5,984 nt of DNA from Pseudomonadota bacterium (GCA_023392555.1 JAEVYW010000203.1:1-5984); one strand, 5' to 3'; numbered from the stretch's first letter, positions 1-5,984 are shown. The notes: generated by a model not told the origin, from the letters alone. Numbers and translations: made by a program.

Positions 1-1981
1 TCTCGACCCAGTCGATCACGAGCGAATTCGAATTGTCGCGCCGCCAGTTCACGTTGACCTCGCCGCTGTCGCTGAGGCTTCCGTACTTGGCGCTGTTGGT
101 GACAAGCTCGTGGATGACCAGAGCCATTGACGAATAGGCCTGCGGGTTGAGCTGAACCGGCTCACCGTCGAGGTGCATTCGCTGCTGCTTGTCGCTGAGG
201 AAGGCCGCGATCTCCGCTTCGAATAGGGCATGGAGGGGCGCCGGGCCCCAGCGGTCGTCGGTGATCTGGTTGTGCGCGCGAGCAAGCGCGTGGATGCGCT
301 GGTCGATCGTCTTTGCGAAATCCTCGATGTCGCCTTCGCTCGGCGGCCGCGACTGGCGGATGAGGCCGCGGATCAGCGACAATATGTTGCGCACGCGGTG
401 GTTGAGCTCCGCGATAAGCAATTCCTGCCGCTCATTGGCCTGGCGGCGATGAGTGCTCGCCTCATCGGCCATTCGCAACACGACCTCGAGCAGGGTCGCC
501 CGCAGCGTCTCGGCGACGCGGAGTTCTGGCGTCGTGAAGCGGTTCGAGCGCCCCTGGACCAGCTCCTTCCATTCCTCAAAGCTTTCGCGCGGCGTCAGGC
601 GCGGCCCGTTGGGGCCATATTCCACCGGCTTGTGCGGATCGCCGGCCCAGCGCACCGAACGCACCCTCTCCTGCCGGAACAGCACGACATAATCGCGTGG
701 GGACCGGCTGATCGGGATTGCGAGCATGCCCGCGGCCTTGTCGACGAAGCGCTCGGCATCGGGAACCAAGTCGGCGATACGGTCGGTCGCAAACACCTTC
801 TGAGCCGCGGCGCCATTGAGGGCATTCACGATGTCGGCAAAGCCGCGCGTGTCGGGAGTCGATCCCGCGAACGCGTAGTTGCCGTTGAGCCAGATGCCGA
901 CACCATCGGCCGGTATCGCCTGGCTCATGATGTCGTTGAGGATCATCGGATCGCCGAGCAGCGATTCATCTGACGCAATGATGCTCAGAAGGCGATCCGA
1001 GATGTCACGGGCGCGGTGCTCGTAGTCCGCCATCGCCTTCCGCTCGCGGGACTCAATCCGCATCGCGAACATCTGCGCGAACAGCTCGGCCACCGAGCGC
1101 CTCTCGAAGCTTGGGCAGCGCGGGCTGTAGTGATGGCAGGCGATTAGCCCCCACAGCTCCCCTTCGACGATGATCGAGATCGACATGGACGCGCGGACGC
1201 CCATGTTGCGCAGATATTCGATGTGAATCGGCGAGACCGAGCGCAGCACCGACAGCGACAGATCGAGCGGTTGCTTCCGCTCATTGAGCGCCGGGACGAT
1301 CGGGACCGGAACGCTGTCGATGTCGGTGATCACGCGCAGCAGATTGCGCTTGTAGAGTGCCCGGGCCTGCTTCGGGATGTCGTTGGACGGATAGTGCAGC
1401 CCCATGAAGCTGCCGATCCCGGCCTTCGCGCTCTCCGCGACCACCTCGCCCGAACCATCCTCGTCGAACTGATAGACCATCACGCGGTCAAAAGCCGTCA
1501 GTGCCCGAACCTGCCGTGCGCCTTCGTTGAAGAAACGCTCGAGCGTCTGGGCATTGTCGAGGCGCGCGATCATCCCGCGCACCGTCCCAGTCGCGTCGCC
1601 ATAGGCGTGATCGCTCGAAGGCTCACCTTCGATCACGACCATGCCGTCGATCATGTGGACGGCGATGTCGAACAGCACGCTTTCGTCGAACAAGCGGCAG
1701 CGGAAGATGCGTTCGGACGCGTCGGGGCTCGCGAGCAGCGCAAGGCGATTGCGGATGGCGTGGACTGACTCGGCGGAAAGGACATCCAGCGCCGGCTTGC
1801 CGATGACGTCCTCAGGCTTCTTGCCGAAGAATTCCTCGAAGTTCGCGGAGACGCGCGCAACCATCCAGTCGGTGTTCACTGCGAGCAGGAAGCCGATCGG
1901 CTGGATCGCGCCGAGAAGGTGAATGGGCTCGCGGTCGCAGTTTGTGAGGTCGACCCCCTGCGCCGGATCGGTCCATTTCAT
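1..1981 (-). CDS. bphP: Bacteriophytochrome, PAS-GAF-PHY with HWE histidine kinase (C-terminus beyond window)
   Basis: Red/far-red photoreceptor kinase; 660 residues are visible and the 3' end lies past base 1. The N-terminal extension holds Cys15 (TNCDREPIHLLGAIQPIG), the position where bacteriophytochromes bind biliverdin covalently. A PAS domain follows (about 20-125). The GAF domain (about 140-310) has DRVMVYQF, SNDIP with Asp201, SPIHIEYL with His253, and ACHH with His283/His284, all chromophore-pocket residues in the family. The PHY domain (about 325-500) carries an intact tongue: WAGD from Trp445 and PRESF at 464-468. The kinase domain has the phospho-acceptor His528 in ELNHRVRN, an N-box HELVTN at 624-629, and W-V-E at 658-660. 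This makes it an HWE kinase, not a classical HisKA kinase. The ATG at 1981 overlaps the bphO stop as ATGA, with a weak AAGGG upstream. Photochemistry and the signalling partner are inferred; no response regulator is visible. Confidence 0.96.
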   Translation of the reverse strand, partial: MKWTDPAQGVDLTNCDREPIHLLGAIQPIGFLLAVNTDWMVARVSANFEEFFGKKPEDVIGKPALDVLSAESVHAIRNRLALLASPDASERIFRCRLFDESVLFDIAVHMIDGMVVIEGEPSSDHAYGDATGTVRGMIARLDNAQTLERFFNEGARQVRALTAFDRVMVYQFDEDGSGEVVAESAKAGIGSFMGLHYPSNDIPKQARALYKRNLLRVITDIDSVPVPIVPALNERKQPLDLSLSVLRSVSPIHIEYLRNMGVRASMSISIIVEGELWGLIACHHYSPRCPSFERRSVAELFAQMFAMRIESRERKAMADYEHRARDISDRLLSIIASDESLLGDPMILNDIMSQAIPADGVGIWLNGNYAFAGSTPDTRGFADIVNALNGAAAQKVFATDRIADLVPDAERFVDKAAGMLAIPISRSPRDYVVLFRQERVRSVRWAGDPHKPVEYGPNGPRLTPRESFEEWKELVQGRSNRFTTPELRVAETLRATLLEVVLRMADEASTHRRQANERQELLIAELNHRVRNILSLIRGLIRQSRPPSEGDIEDFAKTIDQRIHALARAHNQITDDRWGPAPLHALFEAEIAAFLSDKQQRMHLDGEPVQLNPQAYSSMALVIHELVTNSAKYGSLSDSGEVNVNWRRDNSNSLVIDWVE

Positions 1982-2520
1982 CGTGAGGTTACGCCCTTGC
2001 CAAACGAGTGCTCGAAACAGGCAAATGTGGCGATCGCACTGGATCCCGCCCGCTGAAGCGCAACGTGCTGATATAGATTAGTTTCTAAGGCAGCAACAAA
2101 TGTGGGCCAGCCGCTGTTCCGTGAGGACTGCGGCGCGAGAAAAGATTGCGGAAAATTGGCAGGCACGGACTTGCGCAGAACGGCCCCACCCAGCCGCGAA
2201 CCCTCGATTACGTAGAGGCCGCCCCATACCGCCGCGTCGTCGTCATAGACAGGCGAGCCGTTAGTTGCGGGCCCGGCGCGACCGAGAGCCGCTAGGTCTG
2301 CCAAGAGAGCTTCGCTACGCCGGCGCTGATCCCAATCAGGGAGGAGCCGCCCCGCCCCCGCGCGATCCAGGGCCGCCTCGACCGGTATGAATGCGGCAGC
2401 CTGCACCGCGAGAAAGTCGGCATACTCCTCGGCGTCCGACAGCCGAAATCCGGACAGCTTGGAGTCGACGCGCTCGTGGGCTTCGCGGGTCACGTCCCTC
2501 AGATAGGCGCGGGCCTTCAA
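1978..2520 (-). CDS. bphO: Heme oxygenase (biliverdin-producing, BphO type)
   Basis: Cleaves heme to biliverdin IX-alpha, CO and iron, supplying the chromophore for the phytochrome encoded next. At 180 residues it has the usual size of small bacterial heme oxygenases. TREAHERVD places the expected proximal heme-ligand histidine at residue 15, and WGGLYVIEGSRLGG (99-112) matches the conserved distal-helix glycine-rich motif. The start is TTG: the protein has no internal methionine, and any later GTG would fall too close to or after His15. The TTG overlaps the purB stop (TTGA), and no strong ribosome-binding site is visible, so translation is probably coupled to purB. Its stop overlaps the bphP ATG. 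The 3' part (about 2044-2110) is AT-richer and uses codons such as TTA, CTA, ACT and AAT that look unusual for this GC-rich window. The function is confident; in vivo activity is inferred. Confidence 0.92.
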   Translation of the reverse strand: MKARAYLRDVTREAHERVDSKLSGFRLSDAEEYADFLAVQAAAFIPVEAALDRAGAGRLLPDWDQRRRSEALLADLAALGRAGPATNGSPVYDDDAAVWGGLYVIEGSRLGGAVLRKSVPANFPQSFLAPQSSRNSGWPTFVAALETNLYQHVALQRAGSSAIATFACFEHSFGKGVTSR

Positions 2521-3842
2521 CTGGCGGACCCGAACACCCGCTCGAAGATCGTGTCGACTTCCTTCAGATGGTAGTCGAGATCGAACAGGCTCTCGAGATG
2601 CTCGGCGCTCAAGCGCGCGGTCACTTCGCTATCGTTCTTCAACAGCTCGAGCAGCGACAACTGGCCGTCGGACTCCCACACCTTCATCGCGTTGCGCTGA
2701 ACGAGCGCGTAGGAATCCTCGCGGCTAACGCCTGCCTGGGTCAGCGCCAGCAACACCCGCTGCGAGTTCACCAGCCCGCCCATGCGGTCCAGATTCTTCT
2801 GCATGCGGTCGGGATAGACGAGCAGCTTCTTCACCACTCCCGTCAATCGGGCGAGCGCGAAATCGAGGGTAATCGTCGCGTCGGGACCGATGAACCGCTC
2901 TACCGACGAGTGCGAGATATCGCGCTCATGCCATAGCGCGACATTCTCCATCGCCGGCACGACCGCCGAGCGGATGACGCGGGCGAGACCGGTCAGATTC
3001 TCGGTCAGCACCGGGTTCCGCTTGTGTGGCATCGCCGAGCTGCCCTTCTGCCCCGGCGAGAAATATTCCTCCGCCTCCAGCACCTCGGTCCGCTGGAGAT
3101 GGCGGATTTCCGTGGCCAGGCGCTCGATCGACGAAGCGATCACGCCCAGGGTCGCGAAGAACATCGCATGGCGGTCGCGCGGGATGACCTGCGTGGAGAT
3201 CGGCTCGATCTTCAGACCGAGTTCCTTCGCGACATGCGCTTCAATCTCGGGCCGGATATTGGCGAACGTGCCGATGGCGCCGGAAATCGCGCGGGTGGCG
3301 ATGTCCTCGCGGGCCGCGATCAGGCGGGTCCGGTTCCGGTCGAATTCGGCATAGGCTTGCGCCAGCTTCAGCCCGAAGCTGGTCGGCTCGGCGTGAATAC
3401 CGTGGCTCCGGCCGATCGTCGGCGTGCGCTTGTGCTCGAACGCGCGGTCCTTGATGGCGGCAAGGAGCTCATGGAGGTCGGCTATCAGCAGGTCCGCCGA
3501 CTGCTTCAGCTGCACCGCAAGCGCCGTGTCGAGCACGTCGGAGCTGGTCATACCCTGGTGAAGGTAGCGCGCTTCCGGCCCCATCTTGTCCCCGACCCAG
3601 GTCAGGAAGGCGATGACGTCATGCTTGGTGACAGCCTCGATCTCGTCGATCGCGGCAACGTCGATCTCGCACAGGACGTCGTCGTCGTAGGCCTTGCGGA
3701 TCTTCGCCGCGTCCTCGGCCGGGATCATCCCGACCTTACCCATCGCTTCGGCCGCGAAGACCTCGATGGCGAACCAGATTCGATAGCGGTTTTCGGGCGA
3801 CCAGATGGCCGTCATCTCGGGACGGGAATAGCGGGGGACCAT
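2517..3842 (-). CDS. purB: Adenylosuccinate lyase
   Basis: Cytosolic homotetrameric lyase acting twice in purine synthesis: SAICAR to AICAR plus fumarate, and adenylosuccinate to AMP plus fumarate. The 441-residue length fits the short PurB class. The fumarase/aspartase-superfamily signature GSSAMPHKRNP lies at 267-277 on the flexible loop that supplies the catalytic serine. GMTSSD is at 97-102, and GRSHGIHAEP (144-153) holds the active-site histidine. The ATG at 3842 gives MVPRYSRPEM, which I recall as the usual alphaproteobacterial N-terminus; no strong ribosome-binding site precedes it. It is the first gene of the leftward run, and its TGA overlaps the TTG of bphO by four bases. A TTGACA element about 65 bases upstream may be its promoter. 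No defects are seen. Confidence 0.98.
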   Translation of the reverse strand: MVPRYSRPEMTAIWSPENRYRIWFAIEVFAAEAMGKVGMIPAEDAAKIRKAYDDDVLCEIDVAAIDEIEAVTKHDVIAFLTWVGDKMGPEARYLHQGMTSSDVLDTALAVQLKQSADLLIADLHELLAAIKDRAFEHKRTPTIGRSHGIHAEPTSFGLKLAQAYAEFDRNRTRLIAAREDIATRAISGAIGTFANIRPEIEAHVAKELGLKIEPISTQVIPRDRHAMFFATLGVIASSIERLATEIRHLQRTEVLEAEEYFSPGQKGSSAMPHKRNPVLTENLTGLARVIRSAVVPAMENVALWHERDISHSSVERFIGPDATITLDFALARLTGVVKKLLVYPDRMQKNLDRMGGLVNSQRVLLALTQAGVSREDSYALVQRNAMKVWESDGQLSLLELLKNDSEVTARLSAEHLESLFDLDYHLKEVDTIFERVFGSAS

Positions 3843-3882
3843 GTCGCGGGCGGCTAGCAGAGGTGTGGCGGCGCTTCAAATG

Positions 3883-3912
3883 AATGCCGTCTGGGCACTG
3901 CTGGATTGTCAA
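3883..3912 (-). promoter_or_regulatory. Candidate promoter of the purB-bphO-bphP run
   Basis: On the minus strand a perfect TTGACA (3912 to 3907) is followed, 18 bases later, by GGCATT (3888 to 3883), a poor -10 element. It faces purB and lies in the 100-bp spacer between divergent genes. The -35 match is good, but the -10 is weak and was chosen only by spacing. Confidence 0.32.
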
Positions 3913-3930
3913 AGCGTTGGCACCATCAAC

Positions 3931-3936
3931 AGGAGG
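3931..3936 (+). promoter_or_regulatory. Strong ribosome-binding site for the lipoprotein gene
   Basis: AGGAGG sits six bases before the ATG at 3943. It decides the start: the open frame continues back to an ATG at 3841, but that longer version would place about 34 residues before the lipoprotein signal peptide and would overlap the first codon of purB. Confidence 0.85.
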
Positions 3937-3942
3937 TTCGCC

Positions 3943-4281
3943 ATGCGTTCGATTGCGTTCGTAGCTTTGGGTCTCGCCATTGCCGGATGCGCACAGAAAT
4001 CGCCTGAAGAGCAGCAAATGGATCAAATTCGGAGCCATGCCAGCAACCAGGCGAAGGCCATCGAGAATCAAGCCGAGCTCCAGGCCGCCCCGCTCGATCA
4101 GCAGGCGGATGCCCTGAGCAACCAGGCGAAGCAGGCGGGCGGCTACACCGGGAAGCGCCTGGAGGTGAAAGCCGATGCTTTGCATCAGGAAGCCAAGCTG
4201 ATCCGCGAACAGGCCGACAAGCAGGGCGACGCGATCAAGGAAGGTGCCGACGCCCGGATCAAGACGATTCAGAGCCGCTAA
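3943..4281 (+). CDS. Small Ala/Gln-rich helical lipoprotein, function unknown
   Basis: A 112-residue predicted lipoprotein. MRSIAFVALGLAIAGC is a short type II signal peptide with lipobox I-A-G-C, so Cys16 should be lipidated and the mature chain (about 97 residues) anchored to a membrane facing the periplasm. The mature part is charged, rich in Ala, Gln, Asp and Lys, and almost free of aromatic residues, which suggests a long helix or coiled coil. SNQAK occurs twice, 25 residues apart, from an identical 15-base stretch (4042-4056 and 4117-4131), which hints at internal duplication. The start is fixed by AGGAGG at 3931. It is divergent from purB and on the same strand as the small gene at 4421, though 139 bases separate them. 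I do not recognise a named family; a structural envelope role is only a guess from composition. Confidence 0.88.
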   Translation: MRSIAFVALGLAIAGCAQKSPEEQQMDQIRSHASNQAKAIENQAELQAAPLDQQADALSNQAKQAGGYTGKRLEVKADALHQEAKLIREQADKQGDAIKEGADARIKTIQSR

Positions 4282-4303
4282 CCTTCAGTGATTCGTCTTT
4301 CTC

Positions 4304-4321
4304 GGTCTACCCTGCTAGACC
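4304..4321. repeat. Short inverted repeat after the lipoprotein gene
   Basis: GGTCTA and TAGACC form a perfect 6-bp stem around a 6-base loop, 22 bases past the lipoprotein stop. No T-run follows on either strand, so it is not a classical intrinsic terminator. It could be a weak 3' stabilising hairpin. The rest of the 139-bp gap (4282-4420) shows nothing I can name. Confidence 0.35.
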
Positions 4322-4420
4322 CGCCGGGAATCCGCTGCCGGTCGACGCTTGATGCGCTCCGCGGCTCTTCGAAACCCTCCCGGCGCGTCCGCTGTCGGGT
4401 AGCGAGCAAGGACATCACCA

Positions 4421-4648
4421 ATGGCCGAACCAGTCCGGCAAAAGGACCACGAAACCTATTTGACCCGCGCGAATCAGGCGCGCACCGAGGCCGAGGCGGC
4501 GACGCTGGACAACGTCCGCGAGCGCTGCCTGCGCGCCGAAGCGGCATGGCTGGAGATGGCCGCACGCGCCGAGCGCACAGAAAAGATGCGAGTCACCCAG
4601 CTTGAAGCGAAAGCGGCTCAGGCGGCGCTGGCCGAAGTTCAGGCTTAG
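4421..4648 (+). CDS. Conserved small helical protein, function unknown
   Basis: A 75-residue, strongly charged and Ala/Glu/Arg-rich protein, probably two amphipathic helices; no signal peptide or membrane segment. The core YLTRANQARTEAEAATLDNV followed by RERCLRAEAAW and RAERTEKMR resembles short hypothetical proteins I recall from sphingomonads and other alphaproteobacteria, whose function I do not know. The start is supported by AAGGA (4408-4412) eight bases before the ATG. It follows the lipoprotein gene on the same strand after a 139-bp gap, so an operon is possible but not shown. Its TAG overlaps the TAA of the convergent histidine kinase gene by three bases. Confidence 0.8.
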   Translation: MAEPVRQKDHETYLTRANQARTEAEAATLDNVRERCLRAEAAWLEMAARAERTEKMRVTQLEAKAAQAALAEVQA

Positions 4649-5619
4649 CCCGAGGGGGGCTGCGGCGCCGCTTTCCGAATCCCGAAAGAGCATTTCAGGC
4701 CGTCGGGATCGTAGCGAAGATCGGTTTCGACGCCGGAGCGCTGAAGCAGCCGCGTTCCGAAGCCGGTCTCCGTCGGCGGCGTCACCGTCGGCCCGCCCTG
4801 CTCTACCCAATGGAGCTTGAGCCGGTCGCCGTCATGGTCGACGGTCACGACGACTTGGCCACTGGGCGTCGACAGCGCGCCATATTTGACGGCGTTCGTG
4901 CCGAGCTCGTGAAGAGCAAGGGCAAGCGACACGACCTGCTGCGCGGGGATTGCGGCATCGACGCTCGTGACATGCACACGAGACTTGCCGTCCTGGAAGG
5001 GCGTCAGAGCAGCGCGAAGCACTTCGCGGATGTCCGCAACCGGCTGCTTGATCTCCTCGGTCAGGAGCTCATTGGCGTCGGCCAGAGCACGCAGTCGCCC
5101 GGCAAAGCGGCTCGCTTCCGGCTTCTCCGTTCCCAGGGTTTGGAACGCGATGGCCTGCACGATGGCGAGCGCGTTCTTGAGCCGGTGGGCCATCTCGCGG
5201 GCGAAGAATTCGGCGTTCGCGGCTTGCTCTTCGAGCTCCGCCAACTCGCGTTGATGGAGCCGACGCTCACTCGAGCGATACATGTGCGCGGTGGTCACGA
5301 TGACCAATGCGATGATCGAGAACCCGATCAGCGGGACCCAGGCGTCGTTGGCCAGGCTAAACGAATGCGGGTTGAAGAAAAGGTACCAGCATCCGAGCCC
5401 GCCGAGCACTGCCGTCGTAATCCCGCCTGCCGCTCCGGCGAACGTCGTGACGATCGCCATCGCAATGACGACGGTGATGGTTGGAAGCTGTTGGGGGTTC
5501 AGCGGCAGCAGCGAGCGAACGGCGACAGCAGTCATCGCCGACAAGACGCCGATCGTCAGTTGCAGGGGGAGGGAGACGTCGCGGTCTGACCGCACGACGC
5601 GGCGCAGGCGACTACGCAC
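4645..5619 (-). CDS. Membrane HWE-family sensor histidine kinase with DUF4118-like N-terminus
   Basis: A 324-residue inner-membrane kinase. Four hydrophobic segments (about 20-38, 46-62, 64-82 and 94-112) with almost no periplasmic loops match the compact DUF4118/KdpD-like membrane module. A short helical linker rich in Glu, Arg and Ala follows (about 115-140). The kinase domain has the phospho-acceptor His145 in AHRLKN, the N-box HELGTN with His237 and Asn242, W-V-E at 271-273, and the G-box GFGTR at 286-290; the N-box His and the W-x-E define the HWE group. The start is GTG; the frame stays open back to a stop at 5665-5667, but no other standard start occurs there. A GGGGG lies nine bases upstream, and GTG at residue 9 is an alternative. 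There is no PAS or other recognised input domain, and no response regulator is adjacent. The signal and target are unknown. Confidence 0.93.
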   Translation of the reverse strand: MRSRLRRVVRSDRDVSLPLQLTIGVLSAMTAVAVRSLLPLNPQQLPTITVVIAMAIVTTFAGAAGGITTAVLGGLGCWYLFFNPHSFSLANDAWVPLIGFSIIALVIVTTAHMYRSSERRLHQRELAELEEQAANAEFFAREMAHRLKNALAIVQAIAFQTLGTEKPEASRFAGRLRALADANELLTEEIKQPVADIREVLRAALTPFQDGKSRVHVTSVDAAIPAQQVVSLALALHELGTNAVKYGALSTPSGQVVVTVDHDGDRLKLHWVEQGGPTVTPPTETGFGTRLLQRSGVETDLRYDPDGLKCSFGIRKAAPQPPSG

Positions 5620-5668
5620 GGTGCGCGGCCCCCAGGTCGACTGCCACTGAACAATCCCCCAGATTCAC

Positions 5669-5685
5669 CTTGCCTTGATTGCAAG
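5669..5685. repeat. Inverted repeat CTTGC-N7-GCAAG in the divergent spacer
   Basis: Perfect 5-bp half-sites around seven bases, centred between the leftward kinase gene and the rightward map gene. It overlaps a candidate -35 element, so an operator role is possible. The half-sites are short, so chance is a real alternative. Confidence 0.3.
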
Positions 5686-5698
5686 CGGCGCAGCTAAG
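5670..5698 (+). promoter_or_regulatory. Candidate promoter of the aminopeptidase gene
   Basis: TTGCCT (5670-5675) and GCTAAG (5693-5698) are separated by 17 bases and lie in the divergent spacer, giving a predicted leader of about 60 bases. Both hexamers are only partial matches to the housekeeping consensus, so this is a weak call. Confidence 0.22.
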
Positions 5699-5723
5699 CG
5701 CAATGCCGACTTTAGGGAGAGGA

Positions 5724-5740
5724 ACCGGCGTTGCGCCGGT
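5724..5740 (+). repeat. Perfect hairpin in the leader of the aminopeptidase gene
   Basis: ACCGGCG-TTG-CGCCGGT forms a 7-bp GC-rich stem with a three-base loop, 25 bases before the ATG at 5766. It directly follows a purine-rich, Shine-Dalgarno-like run (AGGGAGAGGA, 5714-5723). No T-run follows, so it is not an intrinsic terminator. It may shape the leader RNA. Confidence 0.5.
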
Positions 5741-5765
5741 GCGCTCAGCCTCGCATAGGTCCGCG

Positions 5766-5984
5766 ATGACGATCGAGAACGACGAGCAGCTGGACAAGCT
5801 TCGCGCAATTGGCAGCCTGGTGGCACGCACTCTCGCTGCCATGGGCAAGGCGCTCGAACCAGGGATGACGACCCGCGAACTGGACGCCATCGGTCGCGCG
5901 CTGCTCGAGAAAGAAGGAGCGCGATCGGCGCCCGAAGTCTCCTACAACTTCCCCGGCGCGACGTGCATTTCGGTCGGTCCGGAC
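5766..5984 (+). CDS. map: Type I methionine aminopeptidase (N-terminal 73 residues, cut by window edge)
   Basis: Removes the initiator methionine from nascent proteins in the cytosol, using a dinuclear metal centre. The visible part shows the N-terminal helix (LRAIGSLVARTLAAMGKALE), the family motif EPGMTTRELD at 31-40, and YNFPGATCISV at 60-70, the strand just before the first catalytic histidine in this family. The metal ligands lie beyond the window, so activity cannot be judged. The chosen ATG gives MTIENDEQLDKLRAIG, a typical length for the N-terminus, with only a weak AGG six bases upstream. In-frame alternatives are GTG at 5739 and ATG at 5703. The wording of the APEVSYNFPGATCIS segment, with no Cys-Cys or Lys-Ser, suggests it may not be the only map copy in the genome; that is an inference. 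Confidence 0.92.
   Translation, partial: MTIENDEQLDKLRAIGSLVARTLAAMGKALEPGMTTRELDAIGRALLEKEGARSAPEVSYNFPGATCISVGPD

Noticed and set aside
230..973. Long plus-strand open frame of 247 codons
   Set aside because: It lies fully antisense to bphP, whose domains and motifs are unambiguous. The frame is open because of GC-rich codon bias.
3024..3857. Plus-strand open frame of 277 codons
   Set aside because: It is antisense to purB, the translation has no recognisable domain, and it runs over the purB start.
3736..4185. Minus-strand frame of 149 codons across the lipoprotein gene
   Set aside because: It overlaps both the 5' end of purB in another frame and the well supported lipoprotein gene, and shows no domain.
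4288..4605. Plus-strand frame of 105 codons before and over the small helical gene
   Set aside because: The Arg/Pro/Ser-rich product is typical of an out-of-frame reading. It overlaps the better supported gene at 4421 and lacks a ribosome-binding site.
4662..4674. GCGGCGCCGC palindrome followed by TTT, as a terminator for the small gene
   Set aside because: It lies inside the kinase coding region, has no usable loop and only three T residues. High GC makes such palindromes common here.
5721..5746. Possible EcfG general-stress promoter starting at GGAAC (5721)
   Set aside because: No CGTT-like element follows at the expected 16-17-base spacing, and the GGAAC overlaps the hairpin. Other GGAAC or GTTCC matches fall inside coding sequence.
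5612..5890. Minus-strand frame of 92 codons over the start of the aminopeptidase gene
   Set aside because: It is antisense to clear aminopeptidase sequence and covers the whole divergent spacer; the Ser/Arg-rich product has no motif.

Overview
The window looks like ordinary chromosome of a GC-rich alphaproteobacterium, most likely of the Sphingomonadales. This rests on three things: an alphaproteobacterial-type PurB (N-terminus MVPRYSRPEM), two HWE-family histidine kinases, and a short conserved helical protein of a kind I associate with sphingomonads. I recognised all of these from residues and motifs, not from a database search.

Left part (1-3842, minus strand): three genes read leftwards, purB (adenylosuccinate lyase), then bphO (biliverdin-producing heme oxygenase), then bphP (bacteriophytochrome with an HWE kinase domain, running off the left edge). 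Each junction is a 4-base stop/start overlap: TTGA between purB and bphO, ATGA between bphO and bphP. The three genes are therefore almost certainly one transcript with coupled translation. BphO makes the biliverdin that BphP binds, so these two form a self-contained red/far-red light sensor. The purine gene in front is a housekeeping partner with no obvious link to light.

Middle part (3843-4648): a 100-bp divergent spacer carries a TTGACA element facing purB and a strong AGGAGG for the rightward gene. Two small plus-strand genes follow. One is a 112-residue Ala/Gln-rich lipoprotein; the other is a 75-residue helical protein of unknown function. A 139-bp gap with one small inverted repeat lies between them.

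Right part (4645-5984): a minus-strand membrane HWE histidine kinase (DUF4118-like membrane segment plus kinase domain) converges on the small helical gene, and their stop codons overlap. No response regulator is adjacent. A 146-bp divergent spacer with two inverted repeats separates it from the plus-strand start of a type I methionine aminopeptidase gene, which is cut by the right edge.

I see no mobile elements, tRNA or rRNA genes, or CRISPR arrays. I found no clearly new system. The most noteworthy points are the purB-bphO-bphP coupling, the forced TTG start of bphO with its atypical codons near the 3' end, and the two HWE kinases close together.
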